Assembly: GCA_945893145.1 (NCBI GenBank)
Contig: CAMDDZ010000004.1
Location: 61,363-125,362, forward strand
DNA: 64,000 nt
Source: Rhodoplanes serenus
Lineage (GTDB): Bacteria; Pseudomonadota; Alphaproteobacteria; Rhizobiales; Xanthobacteraceae
Direction: 5' to 3'
Shown here: positions 16,642-32,176 of the stretch, in pieces
Numbering within the stretch: position 1 is the first letter of the stretch
Layout: every line of letters starts with the position of its first letter
Notes under the pieces: generated by a model
Seen by the model: the letters and a program-made list of their open reading frames with translations, nothing else
The model's database searches: none
Told to the model about the DNA's origin: nothing
Made by a program: the position numbers and the translations under genes

Positions 16642-17202
16642 TTGAGCGAACCGGCAATCAAAGCGGCGACAACGGAACCCCGGCCCAGCCATTTCGAGTT
16701 TGAAGACCTGCTGCGTTGTGGCCGCGGCGAAATGTTCCCCGAAGGTCCACAACTGCCGCTGCCGCCGATGCTGATGTTCGACCGGATTTCCGAGGTTGCC
16801 GAAGTGGGCGGCCAGTACGGCAAAGGCATAGTGCGTGCTGTGCTCGATGTACGTCCGGACCTGTGGTTCTTCCCCTGCCACTTCAAGGGCGACCCGGTGA
16901 TGCCGGGCTGCCTTGGGCTCGACGCGCTGTGGCAGCTCCTGGGTTTCTTCCTCGGCTGGGTCGGCGCCGCCGGCAAAGGCCGCGCGCTGGGCCTCGGCGA
17001 GCTGAAATTTTCCGGCCAGGTGCTGCCGACCATGAAGAAGGTGGTCTATGGCCTCGAAATCAAACGCGTGATGCGAAGCAGGCTCGTGCTTGGCATCGCC
17101 GACGGCTGGCTCGAGGCCGATGGATCGGTGATCTACCGCGCCATGGATCTCAAGGTCGGGCTGTTCCGCGACGCCGATGCGATGAAGCCGAGCGCGGCCT
17201 GA
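16642..17202 (+). CDS. fabA: 3-hydroxydecanoyl-ACP dehydratase/isomerase FabA
   Basis: Dehydrates 3-hydroxydecanoyl-ACP and isomerises trans-2- to cis-3-decenoyl-ACP, the branch point to unsaturated fatty acids. 186 residues. Active-site His80 is in [25 protein letters not shown] sequence, with Asp94 following, as in E. coli. [18 protein letters not shown] and DLKVGLF are further hallmarks. The start is TTG, with AAGG just upstream; the nearest ATG upstream is out of frame and the first in-frame ATG would delete residues 1-30, including the conserved GRGE. fabB and fabI follow on the same strand, so this is a fatty-acid operon. Confidence 0.95.
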   Translation: MSEPAIKAATTEPRPSHFEFEDLLRCGRGEMFPEGPQLPLPPMLMFDRISEVAEVGGQYGKGIVRAVLDVRPDLWFFPCHFKGDPVMPGCLGLDALWQLLGFFLGWVGAAGKGRALGLGELKFSGQVLPTMKKVVYGLEIKRVMRSRLVLGIADGWLEADGSVIYRAMDLKVGLFRDADAMKPSAA

Positions 17203-17331
17203 TCGCGCGTCGTAAACACTCGGCGGGTTTTTGGGCCGAGCGAACCCGGAATGATGGCAGAGAGTCCCTTGCGGGACCGGTTGGCCCGGTCCTAATTTGA
17301 GGTCGCGGAACTTGATGCGGACGAGGCGGCA

Positions 17332-18549
17332 ATGAGGCGCGTGGTCGTCACCGGGATGGGCATCGTCTCATCCATCGGCAACAACACCCAAGAGGTGCTG
17401 GCGAGCCTGCGCGAGGCCAAGTCCGGCATCTCGCGCGCCGACGAATACGCCACGCTCGGTTTCCGCTGCCAGGTCCACGGCGCGCCCAATCTGGATCCCT
17501 CCCAATCGGTGGACCGCCGCGCCATGCGCTTCCTCGGCCGCGGCGCCGCCTGGAATCACGTGGCGATGGATCAGGCCATCCGTGACGCTGGCTTGTCAGA
17601 GAATGAAGTCTCCAACGTGCGCACCGGCATCATCATGGGCTCGGGCGGGCCTTCGACCCGCACCATCGTCGAGGCGGCACAGATCACCAAGGAAAAAGGA
17701 CCGAAGCGCGTCGGCCCGTTTGCAGTCCCGAAGGCGATGTCGTCCACGGCGTCGGCGACACTCGCCACCTGGTTCAAGATCAAGGGCGTCAACTATTCGA
17801 TCTCGTCGGCCTGCGCGACCTCCAACCACTGCATCGGCAACGCCGCCGAAACGATCCAGTGGGGCAAGCAGGACATGGTGTTTGCCGGCGGCTGCGAAGA
17901 CCTCGACTGGACCATGTCGGTGCTGTTCGACGCCATGGGGGCCATGTCGTCGGGCTTCAATCAGACGCCCGACAAGGCCTCGCGCGCCTATGACCGGGAC
18001 CGCGACGGTTTCGTCATCGCGGGCGGCGCCGGCGTGCTGGTGCTCGAAGAGCTGGAACACGCTAAGGCGCGCGGCGCGAAAATTTACGGCGAGGTCGCGG
18101 GCTACGGCGCGACATCGGACGGTCACGACATGGTGGCACCCTCGGGCGAGGGCGCGATGCGCTGCATGAAAATGGCGATGGCCGATCTCAAGGTGCCGGT
18201 CGATTACATCAACCCGCACGCCACCTCGACGCCGATCGGCGACATCAAGGAGATCGAGGCGATCCGCGAGGTGTTCGGCTCCAAGGTTCCGCCGATCTCG
18301 GCGACCAAATCGCTCACCGGCCATTCGCTCGGCGCCACCGGCGTGCAGGAGGCGATCTATTCGCTGCTGATGATGCAGAACGGCTTTATCTGCGAGAGCG
18401 CCAACATCGAGAACATCGATCCGGCGATGGCCGATATGCCGATCGTGCGGCAGCGGCAGGACAACGTGAAGCTCGGCTGCGTGCTGTCCAACTCCTTCGG
18501 CTTCGGCGGCACCAACGCCTCCGTCGTTTTCAAGCGTTTGGAAGCGTAG
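17332..18549 (+). CDS. fabB: 3-oxoacyl-ACP synthase I FabB
   Basis: Beta-ketoacyl-ACP synthase that elongates cis-3-decenoyl-ACP made by FabA. 405 residues, full length. The catalytic triad Cys161 (SSACATS), His296 (NPHATSTP) and His331 ([11 protein letters not shown]) is intact, as is the C-terminal [11 protein letters not shown] at 17332 has GAGG 8 bases upstream. The 129 bases after fabA contain small GC-rich hairpins (CTCGGC/GCCGAG and GTCCC/GGGAC) without a T run, so read-through from fabA is likely. fabI starts 12 bases after the stop. Confidence 0.96.
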   Translation: MRRVVVTGMGIVSSIGNNTQEVLASLREAKSGISRADEYATLGFRCQVHGAPNLDPSQSVDRRAMRFLGRGAAWNHVAMDQAIRDAGLSENEVSNVRTGIIMGSGGPSTRTIVEAAQITKEKGPKRVGPFAVPKAMSSTASATLATWFKIKGVNYSISSACATSNHCIGNAAETIQWGKQDMVFAGGCEDLDWTMSVLFDAMGAMSSGFNQTPDKASRAYDRDRDGFVIAGGAGVLVLEELEHAKARGAKIYGEVAGYGATSDGHDMVAPSGEGAMRCMKMAMADLKVPVDYINPHATSTPIGDIKEIEAIREVFGSKVPPISATKSLTGHSLGATGVQEAIYSLLMMQNGFICESANIENIDPAMADMPIVRQRQDNVKLGCVLSNSFGFGGTNASVVFKRLEA

Positions 18550-18561
18550 GACCGGCCCCCC

Positions 18562-19386
18562 ATGACACAATTGATGCAGGGCAAGCGCGGCCTGGTGATG
18601 GGCGTCGCCAACGATCATTCGATCGCCTGGGGTATCTCGCGGACGCTGGCTGCGCACGGCGCCGAACTCGCCTTCACGTACCAGGGCGAGGCGCTCGGAC
18701 GGCGCGTCAAGCCGCTGGCCGAGACGATCGGCTCCAAGATCGTTCTGCCTTGCGACGTCGAGGACATCGCGTCGGTCGATGCGGTGTTCGCCGAACTGAA
18801 GAAGCAGTGGGGCACGATGGACTTCATGGTCCACGCCATTGGCTTCTCGGACAAGAACGAACTGAAGGGCCGCTACGCCGACACCACGCGCAAGAATTTC
18901 GAGCGCACCATGGTGATCTCCTGTTTCTCGTTCACGGAGGCCGCCAAGCATGCCGCGGCGATGATGCCGAACGGCGGCAGCATGATCACGCTGACCTACA
19001 ACGGCGGCGACCGCGCCATGCCAAACTACAACGTCATGGGTCTGGCCAAGGCCGCGCTGGAGTCGAGCGTGCGCTATCTCGCGGTTGATTTCGGGCCGCA
19101 GAAAATTCGCGTCAACGCCATCTCGGCGGGGCCGATCCGCACGCTCGCCGGCGCCGGCATCAATGACGCGCGCTACATGTTCGCCTTCCAGCAGCGCCAC
19201 TCGCCGCTCGGCCGCGGCGTATCGCTCGACGATCTCGGCGGTTCGGGGCTTTACCTGCTGTCCGACCTCTCGGCGGGAGTCACCGGCGAAGTTCACTTCG
19301 TCGATTCCGGCTACAACATCATCGCCATGCCGCAGCCCGACGCGCTGCGCAGCGAAGACGAAGCCGCCAAGAACGCCGCGCAGTAG
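18562..19386 (+). CDS. fabI: Enoyl-ACP reductase FabI
   Basis: NADH-dependent enoyl-ACP reductase that completes each elongation cycle, and the triclosan target. 274 residues. The glycine-rich stretch G14-VANDHSIAWGI is at the N-terminus. The catalytic residues are Tyr146 and Tyr156 (MPNYNVMGLAK) with Lys163, numbering identical to E. coli FabI. The substrate loop IRTLAGAGI is present. Third gene of the fabA-fabB-fabI unit, so de novo and unsaturated-chain steps are co-expressed. Confidence 0.96.
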   Translation: MTQLMQGKRGLVMGVANDHSIAWGISRTLAAHGAELAFTYQGEALGRRVKPLAETIGSKIVLPCDVEDIASVDAVFAELKKQWGTMDFMVHAIGFSDKNELKGRYADTTRKNFERTMVISCFSFTEAAKHAAAMMPNGGSMITLTYNGGDRAMPNYNVMGLAKAALESSVRYLAVDFGPQKIRVNAISAGPIRTLAGAGINDARYMFAFQQRHSPLGRGVSLDDLGGSGLYLLSDLSAGVTGEVHFVDSGYNIIAMPQPDALRSEDEAAKNAAQ

Positions 19387-19449
19387 CCTTTTGTCTTCCG
19401 TGCTTCCTCCGATTGAACCGCAGCATTGAATCACGGTGAAGGGCATCGC

Positions 19450-21072
19450 GTGGCAGCAGCGCTCGATCGACACTACGACGGCATCATCGTTGGAGCCGGC
19501 CATCATGGCTTGGTGCTCGGCTCGTATCTGGCGCGCGCCGGCCTCGACATCCTGCTGGTGGACCGCCGCCTGCAATACGGCGGCGCGCTCGTCACCGAGG
19601 AGGTGACGGCGCCGGGCTTCCAGCACAACCTCCACTCCATCAATCACTTCCACATCAGCGAGACGCCGTGGTTCAAGGATCTCAACCTCGGCGATCGCGT
19701 GAGCTACATCACGCCGCGCTACGAGTTCGGCCAGCCGCATCTCGACGGCACCGCGCTGGTGTTTGGCCGCGACTTGGAGGAGACGCTCTCCAACGTGGCG
19801 CGCTTCTCCAAGAAGGACGCCGCCACCTTCCGCGACTGGAACCGCAAGGCCGAGGAGATCACGGCGAAGATTTTCCTGCCCGAGCGCTTCTCCGATCCGC
19901 TGCCGCAGGCCGAGCGCGAGGCGCTGCTCAGCAAGAGCGACATCGGCCGCGACTTTCTCGCCGCGACCCAGCGCCAGCCGTTCGACATGGTGCGGGAGCT
20001 GTTCGAAAACGAGCACGTGCAGCTCCTGTTCCTGTTCAAGATCTCGCTGTTCGGCACCTGGCTGGTCGATACGCTGTCGAAGACAAGCCCGATGGGCTCG
20101 GTGATCCGTGCCTTCGACCTGCAAAGCGGCTACCAGCTCTGCAAGGGCGGCTCGGCCAATCTGGCGCGCGCGCTGTTCGAAACCTTCATCGCGGCCGGCG
20201 GGCGCTTTGCGCCGCAGGTCGAGCTCGACCGCATCGTGATCGAGGGCGGCAAGGCGACCGGCATCGCGCTCAAGGACGGCCGCACGGTGCGGGCCCGGCA
20301 GTTCGTCGCCTCGACGCTCAACGTGCACCAGACCTTCGAGGATTACATCGGCCGCGCGCAGCTTCCCGAGGCGTTCCGCCAGAAGCTCGACAAATACCAG
20401 TACACCCAATGGACGATCTTCGGCCTGCATCTGGCGCTGCACGAACCGGTGCGCTTCCACGCCGAGAAATTCGATCCGAACATCGGCCGCACGCTGAAAT
20501 GGAGCCTCGGCGCCGAGACGATGGACGAGTTGCTCGCGGCCCATAAGGACGTGATGGCAAACCGCGTGCCGAAGATCGTGCAGTTCGGATCCGGCCCGCT
20601 CTCCGTGCTGGATCCGACCCAGGCGCCGGCCGGCAAGCACACGACCTATGCCTGGCACGTCATGCCGTTCGATCCCGATCACGGCGCCAAGAACTTCGAG
20701 GCGTTCAAGGAGGAGTTCGCTGACGCCATCATCGAGAAGTGGGCGAAGTACGCGCCCAACATGACGCGCAAGAACATCATCGCGCAGCACGTCTATACGG
20801 CACGCGAATATTCCCAAACGTTCCCGGAGATGCGGAACGGCGACATCTTCATGGGTTCGTTCAACGCCGAGCAGGTGATGTACAACCACTTCGGCTACCG
20901 CACGCCGGTCGGGCGGCTCTACATGGCGGGCTCGGCCTGCCATCCGGGCGGCGCGATCTCGGGCGGAGCGGGCTACATCAGCGCGGGCCTGATCGCACGC
21001 GATCTCGGGCTGAAGCCGTGGTGGAAGCCGTGGGACGCTGGCGAGGCGTTGGGCGCGATAGGGGCGGCGTAG
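19450..21072 (+). CDS. FAD-dependent oxidoreductase, phytoene desaturase/carotenoid isomerase-like
   Basis: Flavoprotein of 540 residues. The dinucleotide fold IIVGAGHHGLVLGSYLARAG near the N-terminus and VDRRLQYGGALVT form the FAD site. The C-terminal FAD motif is RLYMAGSACHPGGAISGGAG with G(Y/I)..A. Family members desaturate or isomerise polyenes, but no carotenoid genes are near, so the substrate is open. GTG at 19450 is chosen because GAAGGG lies 6 bases upstream and it yields AALDRHYDGII, typical for relatives; a TTG at 19426 is the alternative. It lies 63 bases after fabI and may be part of that transcript. It converges with the next gene with only 7 bases between stops. Confidence 0.85.
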   Translation: MAAALDRHYDGIIVGAGHHGLVLGSYLARAGLDILLVDRRLQYGGALVTEEVTAPGFQHNLHSINHFHISETPWFKDLNLGDRVSYITPRYEFGQPHLDGTALVFGRDLEETLSNVARFSKKDAATFRDWNRKAEEITAKIFLPERFSDPLPQAEREALLSKSDIGRDFLAATQRQPFDMVRELFENEHVQLLFLFKISLFGTWLVDTLSKTSPMGSVIRAFDLQSGYQLCKGGSANLARALFETFIAAGGRFAPQVELDRIVIEGGKATGIALKDGRTVRARQFVASTLNVHQTFEDYIGRAQLPEAFRQKLDKYQYTQWTIFGLHLALHEPVRFHAEKFDPNIGRTLKWSLGAETMDELLAAHKDVMANRVPKIVQFGSGPLSVLDPTQAPAGKHTTYAWHVMPFDPDHGAKNFEAFKEEFADAIIEKWAKYAPNMTRKNIIAQHVYTAREYSQTFPEMRNGDIFMGSFNAEQVMYNHFGYRTPVGRLYMAGSACHPGGAISGGAGYISAGLIARDLGLKPWWKPWDAGEALGAIGAA

Positions 21073-21079
21073 CGATCGG

Positions 21080-21580
21080 CTATCGCGATCTCATCGCCCG
21101 CTCGCGCCAGGCCACCATCAATTCCGCGAGCTCGTCCGCCTCCAGCCCATAGGTGTTCGGCAGGCCGGAGTTGCGGCCGGTGAGCTTGATATTGGCGGCG
21201 GCAAGCTTGCCCGATCTGATGGTTGCGTCGTCGTACACCACCATCACGTAGCCGCTCGGCGGCAGCCCAGAGGTGATAAAGCCGCCGGCGTCCCGCCATC
21301 GCGTGTGGGCCCTACGGTACATGCTGCTGACCCGGAAGCCATCGCGGTCGAGCGTCAGCCCGCTCGCGCCGGGTAGCGTCAGCATCACTGAGATCAGTGT
21401 ACAGAGACCGAAAAAGCCCAGCACGAACCAGCCGCCAGAAGCGCCGTCGCGGACCATGTAATAGCCGCCGACGCTGAACCCGAGGCTGCCGGCGAGCAGG
21501 ATCAGGAATTTAATGCGCGACGGATGGAGCGTTACCGGGCCGGGGAATTGCTGGAGAATTCTGTCAGGCTTGCTGGCCAT
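21080..21580 (-). CDS. Membrane protein with two N-terminal helices and PH-like tail
   Basis: 166 residues, function unknown. Two membrane helices at about 24-45 (FLILLAGSLGFSVGGYYM) and 53-75 (FVLGFFGLCTLISVML) form a hairpin. They are followed by a cytoplasmic beta-rich domain (GLTLDRDGFRVSSMYRRAHTRWRD..GF) resembling the small PH-like domains of STM3941-type proteins. ATG at 21580 gives a start just ahead of the helices; a longer frame upstream has no ribosome site. It lies downstream of the katG terminators on the same strand. Confidence 0.7.
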   Translation of the reverse strand: MASKPDRILQQFPGPVTLHPSRIKFLILLAGSLGFSVGGYYMVRDGASGGWFVLGFFGLCTLISVMLTLPGASGLTLDRDGFRVSSMYRRAHTRWRDAGGFITSGLPPSGYVMVVYDDATIRSGKLAAANIKLTGRNSGLPNTYGLEADELAELMVAWRERAMRSR

Positions 21581-21638
21581 TGCGGGAACCGCTCGGTTGC
21601 TGCCGCACCAGCATTCCGTGTTCGCAAATAAAAACAAG

Positions 21639-21660
21639 AGGGCGGCCGCAACGCCGCCCT
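21639..21660 (-). terminator. Second rho-independent terminator after katG and its companion ORF
   Basis: AGGGCGGC/GCCGCCCT stem of 8 bp with a 6-base loop, followed on the minus strand by CTTGTTTTTATTT. It lies downstream of the terminator at 21678-21707. Confidence 0.75.
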
Positions 21661-21677
21661 GCGCGTAGAGAAAAAGG

Positions 21678-21707
21678 AGGCCGGGACGGAGGGGGCCATC
21701 CCGGCCT
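21678..21707 (-). terminator. First rho-independent terminator after katG and its companion ORF
   Basis: Perfect 9-bp stem AGGCCGGGA/TCCCGGCCT with a 12-base loop, then CCTTTTTC on the minus strand, starting 22 bases past the stop codon of the 59-residue ORF. Confidence 0.75.
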
Positions 21708-21728
21708 ATCGCGGTCGATCCATCGCAC

Positions 21729-21908
21729 TCAGACGCGATAGATGACGCGATACTTGGCTTCGTAGTCGCCGATCGCCATTTCGCGGGCCGGCTGGAAGAT
21801 CACTGAGATAATGTTCTCCGGCACGATATTCCGCTCGGTGATCGCGTTGTTGAGAGAGGCTTCGTCGGCCTTGATGATGATTTCTTTCAGGGCCTGTGAG
21901 TTTTTCAT
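21729..21908 (-). CDS. Small conserved-looking protein of 59 residues downstream of katG
   Basis: Not a family I recognise. The reading frame begins MKNSQALKEIIIKADEAS and ends with EAKYRVIYRV, an acidic helix followed by beta strands. AAGGAG sits 7-12 bases before the ATG, an excellent ribosome site. It starts 18 bases after the katG stop and ends just before two terminators, so it is almost certainly the last gene of the katG transcript. No Cys, no signal peptide, no membrane helix. A role with catalase-peroxidase or peroxide stress is inferred only from position. Confidence 0.75.
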   Translation of the reverse strand: MKNSQALKEIIIKADEASLNNAITERNIVPENIISVIFQPAREMAIGDYEAKYRVIYRV

Positions 21909-21926
21909 TGCTCTGCTCCTTGCTGG

Positions 21927-25160
<3,234 letters not shown>

Positions 25161-25161
<1 letters not shown>

Positions 25162-25186
25162 AAAGGGCGGCCCTGCGGCCGCCCTT
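25161..25186. terminator. Bidirectional terminator between oxyR and pnp
   Basis: Perfect 10-bp stem AAGGGCGGCC/GGCCGCCCTT with a CTGC loop. On the minus strand it is followed by TTTTCATTT, a good end for pnp; on the plus strand by CGCTTTAT. It begins within 2 bases of the oxyR stop codon. Confidence 0.85.
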
Positions 25187-25209
25187 CGCTTTATCGCGGT
25201 GACAGAAAC

Positions 25210-27363
<2,154 letters not shown>

Positions 27364-27374
27364 AGCGATTGTCT

Positions 27375-27408
27375 CTCATGGTTTTGGGAGCGTTCCAAAA
27401 GCCATGAG
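27375..27408 (-). promoter_or_regulatory. Leader hairpin just upstream of the pnp start codon
   Basis: CTCATGG-TTTTGG pairs with CCAAAA-G-CCATGAG: 13 bp with one bulged G and a 7-base loop. It ends 12 bases before the pnp ATG, so its base overlaps the ribosome-binding zone. No T run follows, arguing against a terminator. A processing or autoregulation site is inferred by analogy with E. coli pnp. Confidence 0.55.
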
Positions 27409-27524
27409 CAAGACGGCGAGACGTTCTTCCGCGCGGCGCAGCCGCTCGCGAAAAGAACATCCGGCGATCCTGCCATGGCCCTAGAGCCTCCGTGAGGCGA
27501 ACCGGCGCTCATTGCGCCCGGTTC

Positions 27525-27550
27525 AAAAATCGGCAGCGGTTTCGCTGCCG
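27525..27550 (-). terminator. Rho-independent terminator between rpsO and pnp
   Basis: Stem CGGCAGCG/CGCTGCCG (8 bp, 4-base loop), followed on the minus strand by ATTTTTG. A second GC-rich hairpin without a proper T run lies directly after the rpsO stop (27587-27607). Together they should end most rpsO-side transcripts. Nothing else is seen in 27364-27614. Confidence 0.75.
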
Positions 27551-27614
27551 GTGAACAACGGACTCTACTGAAAGGTCCGCACGAAACGCGCGGGACGGTC
27601 CCGCGCGCAATTGC

Positions 27615-27884
27615 TCAGCGGCGAATGCCCAGCTTCTCGATCAGCACCTTGTAGCGCGCCTCGTCGGTGCGCCGGAGGTAATCGAGGAGTTGGCGACGCT
27701 GCGATACGAGCTTCAGCAGCCCGCGCCGCGAATGGTTGTCTTTTACATGCGTCTTGAAATGGTCGGTGAGGCTGGTGATCCGTTCGGACAGGATCGCGAC
27801 CTGCACCTCCGGCGAACCCGTGTCGCCGGACTTGGTTGCGTATGACTTGATGACTTCGGCTTTACGAGCCGTGTTAAGCGACAT
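27615..27884 (-). CDS. rpsO: 30S ribosomal protein S15
   Basis: Binds the central domain of 16S rRNA and nucleates assembly of the 30S platform. 89 residues, the exact family length. Typical segments: [33 protein letters not shown] and [11 protein letters not shown]. The initiator ATG is 2 bases from the truB stop, so the two are coupled. In many bacteria S15 represses its own mRNA; no obvious pseudoknot was identified here. Confidence 0.98.
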   Translation of the reverse strand: MSLNTARKAEVIKSYATKSGDTGSPEVQVAILSERITSLTDHFKTHVKDNHSRRGLLKLVSQRRQLLDYLRRTDEARYKVLIEKLGIRR

Positions 27885-27886
27885 CG

Positions 27887-28990
27887 TCAGTGACCCTTTC
27901 TTGTGCCGCGGCTTCCGTGAAGCCCGGCCAGGTTGAACACGCGCTTGGGGACGATCTCGCCGCGGTCCACTTCGGCGAGGGCCACCAGTTGGCCAGACGC
28001 CGTGATGTAAACCGCGCCGCGGAAAATGGGAGCGTCCCGTCCGCGCAACAAAACGGCTTGGCCTCTTTGAAGCCTTGCCGCATCTGACCCGCCAACGGCC
28101 AGCGCCGGGATGTCGTCCAGCGCGGTCTCAACGGGCAGTAGAGTGTCGGCAAGGCTACCCTCGCCGGCGGCTGCTCTATGACACAGGGAGGTCAGTTCTT
28201 CCAGAGAAATCATGGTTTCTGGGCCGAACGGGCCGACCTCAAGCCGCCGCAACGCCTCGATATGGCCGAAACAGCCGAGCGCCCGGCCCATATCGCGCGC
28301 CAGCGCCCGCACGTAGGTGCCTTTGCCGCATTCGGCGACGAATTCGGTGCGATCGGCGTCGGGGACGTTAACGATGGAAAGCCGGTGCATCTCGACCGGC
28401 CGGGAGGCAAGCTCCACCGTTTCGCCATCGCGGGCGAGGTCGTAGGCGCGCTCGCCCTCGATCTTGATCGCCGAGTAGCGCGGCGGAGTTTGCTCGATTG
28501 TGCCGGTGAAGGTTGGCAGCAGGGCTTCGATCGCGGCGCGGGCCGGACGCTGCTCGCTCGAGGCAATCGAGCGTCCTTCGGCGTCGTCGGTGTCGCGCTC
28601 GTCGCCCCAGCGCACCGTGAACTGATAAGCCTTGCGGCCGTCCATCACGAAGGGGACGGTCTTGGTGGCTTCGCCGAGCGCGATCGGCAGACAGCCCGAC
28701 GCCAGCGGGTCGAGCGTGCCGGCATGGCCGACGCGCTTGGCCTTGAACAGCCGCTTGATGATGCTGACCGCATGCGTCGAGGTCATGCCGATGGGCTTGT
28801 CGAGCGCGATCCAGCCGTGCACGTCGCGCTTCTCGCGGCGGAATTGTTTTGGCTTGCCGCCCTGGTCCTGATGAGCGCCCGGAGTGGGCGCCTCGAAGGA
28901 TACAGGCGGACCGCCGGCTTCGGGCTGACCCGCCTTTGGCGGCTCCTCAGCAGGAGGCTGAGCGAGTTTTGCCCAATCATCCGGCGTCAT
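27887..28990 (-). CDS. truB: tRNA pseudouridine-55 synthase TruB
   Basis: Makes pseudouridine 55 in the T-loop of tRNAs. 367 residues. Motif [17 protein letters not shown] contains the catalytic Asp94; [13 protein letters not shown] (59-71) is the conserved N-terminal core. The first 55 residues are a Pro/Gly/Glu-rich extension that seems disordered, so the enzyme proper begins near residue 57. The C-terminal PUA-like domain is present. The ATG overlaps the rbfA stop by 4 bases (ATGA), and rpsO follows after 2 bases. Confidence 0.95.
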   Translation of the reverse strand: MTPDDWAKLAQPPAEEPPKAGQPEAGGPPVSFEAPTPGAHQDQGGKPKQFRREKRDVHGWIALDKPIGMTSTHAVSIIKRLFKAKRVGHAGTLDPLASGCLPIALGEATKTVPFVMDGRKAYQFTVRWGDERDTDDAEGRSIASSEQRPARAAIEALLPTFTGTIEQTPPRYSAIKIEGERAYDLARDGETVELASRPVEMHRLSIVNVPDADRTEFVAECGKGTYVRALARDMGRALGCFGHIEALRRLEVGPFGPETMISLEELTSLCHRAAAGEGSLADTLLPVETALDDIPALAVGGSDAARLQRGQAVLLRGRDAPIFRGAVYITASGQLVALAEVDRGEIVPKRVFNLAGLHGSRGTRKGH

Positions 28991-29406
28991 TCGTCGTCCT
29001 TCTTGTCGCTGAGATCGCGCTTGACCGCGGCCGTTCGCAAAAGCTTTTCGATCCGCTCCGCTTCGTCGAAGCGCTCGTCGAGGTGGAAGCGAAGGTCGGG
29101 CGCAAATTTCAAGTTGACGCGATGCGCGATCTCGCCGCGCAGGTAGCGCTTGTTGCGTTCGAGCGCATCGAGCACTTCCTGCTTGTCGCGGCCGCCGAGC
29201 GGCATGATGTAGACCGTGGCGAGTCGCAGATCGGCGGACATCCGCACCTCCGGCACAGTGATGAGATGGCCTTCGAGCACCGGGTCATGCACCTCGCCGC
29301 GCGTCAGCATGTCGGCGACGGCGTGCCGAATAAGCTCGCCCACGCGCAGCGCGCGCTGCGAGGGGCCGGCAGGATGGTCGCGATCGCGATGATTTCCGCG
29401 TGCCAT
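28987..29406 (-). CDS. rbfA: Ribosome-binding factor A
   Basis: Late 30S maturation factor acting near the 5' end helix of 16S rRNA. 139 residues with a single KH-like fold: [19 protein letters not shown] at the N-terminus, [19 protein letters not shown] in the middle, and [25 protein letters not shown] at the end. ATG at 29406 has CGGAG 8 bases upstream; the frame extends upstream through repeat-like sequence and is not used. It overlaps truB by 4 bases. Confidence 0.95.
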   Translation of the reverse strand: MARGNHRDRDHPAGPSQRALRVGELIRHAVADMLTRGEVHDPVLEGHLITVPEVRMSADLRLATVYIMPLGGRDKQEVLDALERNKRYLRGEIAHRVNLKFAPDLRFHLDERFDEAERIEKLLRTAAVKRDLSDKKDDE

Positions 29407-29424
29407 GAAATTTTCTCCGGCGCC

Positions 29425-29510
29425 ATCATCCGCTGACGCGGATGATCCAGTGTGCGCCGCGCTCAATCGTTCCTGTTGAGGTACTGGATGCCCCGCTTTT
29501 GCAGGGCATC
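29425..29510. repeat. Two hairpins in the infB-rbfA gap
   Basis: ATCATCCGC/GCGGATGAT at 29425-29446 (9-bp stem) and GATGCCC/GGGCATC at 29487-29510. Neither is followed by a T run on the minus strand, so they are more likely mRNA processing or stability elements, or REP copies, than terminators. Confidence 0.45.
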
Positions 29511-29554
29511 GCCGCATTTGTGTGTGACGTTTCGCGCCAGTCTGAGACTTGGAC

Positions 29555-32155
29555 TCAGAGCGAGCGTTGCACCGTCTCCACCCGGTAACATTCGATCACG
29601 TCGCCGGCCTTCATGTCCTGGTAGTTTTCGAAGGCCATGCCGCACTCTTGGCCGGAGACAACCTCGCGTGCGTCGTCTTTGAAGCGCTTGAGCTGCGACA
29701 GCTTGCCCTCGTGGATGACGACGTTGTCGCGGATCAGGCGCACGCCCGCGCCACGTTCGACCTTGCCGTCGGTGACGCGGCAGCCGGCGACCTTGCCGAC
29801 CTTGGACACGGCGAAGATCTCGAGGATCTGCGCATTGCCCAGCATGGTTTCGCGCATCGTCGGCGCGAGCAGGCCGGACATCGCCTTTTTCACATCGTCG
29901 ACGAGATCGTAGATGATGTTGTAGTAGCGGATCTCGGTGCCGCCGCGTTCGGCCGCCTCGCGCGCTTCCTTGTGGGCGCGCACGTTGAAGCCGATGATGG
30001 CGGCGCCCGAAGATTCGGAGAGCGTGATATCCGACTCGCTGATGCCGCCGACGCCGGAATGGATGATGCGCGCAGCCACCTCGTCGGTGCCGAGCTTTTC
30101 CAGCGCGCCGGCGATCGCTTCCAGCGAGCCCTGCACGTCGGTCTTGATGATGAGCGGGAATTCCTTGCGGCCCGATGCCTTGAGCTGCGACATCATCTGC
30201 TCGAGCGAACCGCGCATGCCGCCGGCACGCGCCGCGACCTTCTCGCGCTTCTGCCGTGCGCGATAATCCGTTACTTCACGGGCGCGGCCTTCGCTCTCCA
30301 CCACCGCGAGGCGGTCGCCGGCGTCCGGCGTACCGGTGAAGCCAAGCACTTCGACCGGAACTGACGGTCCGGCCTCGGTCACCGGATCGCCGGTGTCGCT
30401 GACCAGCGCACGGACGCGGCCCCATTCGCCGCCGCCAACGATAATGTCGCCGACACGCAATGTGCCACGCTGCACCAGCACGGTGGCGACCGGGCCGCGG
30501 CCACGGTCGAGCCTGGCTTCGATCACGGTGCCTTCGGCAGGGCGTGTCGGATTGGCCTTGAGGTCGAGAATTTCGGCCTGCAAGCCAATCATCTCGAGCA
30601 GCTTGTCGATGTTCATCTTCTTGGTGGCGGAGACTTCGACGTCGACCACGTCGCCGCCCATCGACTCGACCACGAGCTCGTGTTGCAACAGGTCGGTGCG
30701 CACCCGATCGGGCTTGGAGTCGGGCTTATCGACCTTGTTGATGGCGACGATGATCGGAACCTTGGCGGCCTTGGCGTGATTGATGGCCTCCACAGTCTGC
30801 GGCATCACGCCGTCGTCGGCCGCGACCACCAGAACAACGATGTCGGTTACCTTGGCGCCGCGCGCACGCATCGCCGTGAACGCCGCGTGGCCGGGCGTAT
30901 CGATGAAGGTGATCTTGCCGCGCGAGGGCGACGTCACCTGATAAGCGCCGATGTGCTGGGTAATGCCGCCGGCCTCGCCGCCCGCCACGTTGGTCGAGCG
31001 GATGGAGTCGAGCAGTGAGGTCTTGCCGTGATCGACGTGGCCCATCACGGTCACGACTGGCGCGCGCGGCGCGAGCTGCGCCGGATCGTCGGCGGCGTCG
31101 AACACGCCTTCCTCGACGTCGGCTTCGGCGACGCGCTTGACGGTGTGGCCAAGCTCCTCGGCGATGAGCTGCGCCGTGTCGGCGTCGATCACGTCGTTGA
31201 TCGTCGCCATCTGGCCTTGCTTCATCAGCAGTTTGATGACGTCCACCGCGCGTTCGGCCATGCGGTTGGCGAGATCCTGGATGGTGATCGCCTCCGGGAT
31301 CGTAACCTCGCGCACCAGCTTTTCCTTGGGCTCGTCGGCATTATGCTCGCGCAGCTTGCGCTTGGTGCGACGGATGAACGCCGCCTGCGAGCGCTCGCGC
31401 TCTTCGCCGGCGGTCATTGCGGTCACCAGCGTCAGCCGGCCGCGCGGCCGTTCGGTCGCGGTCTTGGCGGCGCGCGTCGGACGCTGCGGTGGGGCTGCGG
31501 GACGGACCGCGCCACCGGGGCCGCGGCGCATCACGCGCGGACCGTCTTCTTCTTCTGCTTCCAGCTTGGGGCGAGCGCCCGGAACCGGACGGGCCGTCGT
31601 GGCTGTCTCGGGCTCGCCGAAACGCTTCTTTGCGACCTCGTCGGCTTTTTTCTTGGTGACTTCGTCGTGCTTGCGGCGATCGTCTTCTTCGCGCTTGCGC
31701 GCCTCTGCGGCATCGCGCTCGGACTTTTCGATCGCCTCGCGGGCGGAGCGGACCTTGGCCTCTTCCTCGGCAATCTTGCGTTCTTCGGCCTCGCGCAGCC
31801 GGGCGTCGCCCAGCGCATGCGCGCGGCGATTGCGCTCTTCGTCGGTCAGAGTCTGAAGCAAAATGCCCGACGGCTTTGGCGCCGCAACGGGCGGCGTGGG
31901 AGCTGTCGCGGGAGCTGCGGGCTTGGCCGGCGTCGCCTTTGCGACCGGGGCTACAACCGGAGCCGGTGCCGGCGCCTCTGGCTTGCCATCCCCCGGACCA
32001 CCAATACGGCGCTTCTTGACCTCGACCACCACCTGCTTGCTGCGGCCATGGCTGAAGCTCTGCCGCACCACACCGGTTTCGGTGCGCGGCTTCAGCGACA
32101 GCGTCTTGGAACCGACGCTCAGGGTCTTGCCATCAGGGGTCTTGGTTTCAGCCAT
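29555..32155 (-). CDS. infB: Translation initiation factor IF-2
   Basis: GTPase that brings initiator fMet-tRNA to the 30S subunit and promotes 50S joining. 866 residues. The N-terminal about 280 residues are a long charged, coiled-coil-rich region ([20 protein letters not shown]). IF2_N follows near 280-340. The G domain begins about residue 365: G1 [10 protein letters not shown]2 GGITQHIG, G3 DTPGHAAF, G4 NKVDKPD. Domains II-IV follow. It sits between ylxR-like and rbfA as in most alphaproteobacteria. It is long for the family mainly because of the N-terminal extension. Confidence 0.97.
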   Translation of the reverse strand: MAETKTPDGKTLSVGSKTLSLKPRTETGVVRQSFSHGRSKQVVVEVKKRRIGGPGDGKPEAPAPAPVVAPVAKATPAKPAAPATAPTPPVAAPKPSGILLQTLTDEERNRRAHALGDARLREAEERKIAEEEAKVRSAREAIEKSERDAAEARKREEDDRRKHDEVTKKKADEVAKKRFGEPETATTARPVPGARPKLEAEEEDGPRVMRRGPGGAVRPAAPPQRPTRAAKTATERPRGRLTLVTAMTAGEERERSQAAFIRRTKRKLREHNADEPKEKLVREVTIPEAITIQDLANRMAERAVDVIKLLMKQGQMATINDVIDADTAQLIAEELGHTVKRVAEADVEEGVFDAADDPAQLAPRAPVVTVMGHVDHGKTSLLDSIRSTNVAGGEAGGITQHIGAYQVTSPSRGKITFIDTPGHAAFTAMRARGAKVTDIVVLVVAADDGVMPQTVEAINHAKAAKVPIIVAINKVDKPDSKPDRVRTDLLQHELVVESMGGDVVDVEVSATKKMNIDKLLEMIGLQAEILDLKANPTRPAEGTVIEARLDRGRGPVATVLVQRGTLRVGDIIVGGGEWGRVRALVSDTGDPVTEAGPSVPVEVLGFTGTPDAGDRLAVVESEGRAREVTDYRARQKREKVAARAGGMRGSLEQMMSQLKASGRKEFPLIIKTDVQGSLEAIAGALEKLGTDEVAARIIHSGVGGISESDITLSESSGAAIIGFNVRAHKEAREAAERGGTEIRYYNIIYDLVDDVKKAMSGLLAPTMRETMLGNAQILEIFAVSKVGKVAGCRVTDGKVERGAGVRLIRDNVVIHEGKLSQLKRFKDDAREVVSGQECGMAFENYQDMKAGDVIECYRVETVQRSL

Positions 32156-32176
32156 TCAGCTCTCGATTCCATCCAT

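Noticed and set aside
17203..17331. Terminator between fabA and fabB
   Set aside because: Short hairpins exist but none is followed by a T run, so read-through is more likely.
17596..20943. 1115-codon minus-strand open frame opposite fabB, fabI and the FAD oxidoreductase
   Set aside because: Three well-recognised enzymes are encoded on the other strand; the long open frame is an effect of high GC third positions.
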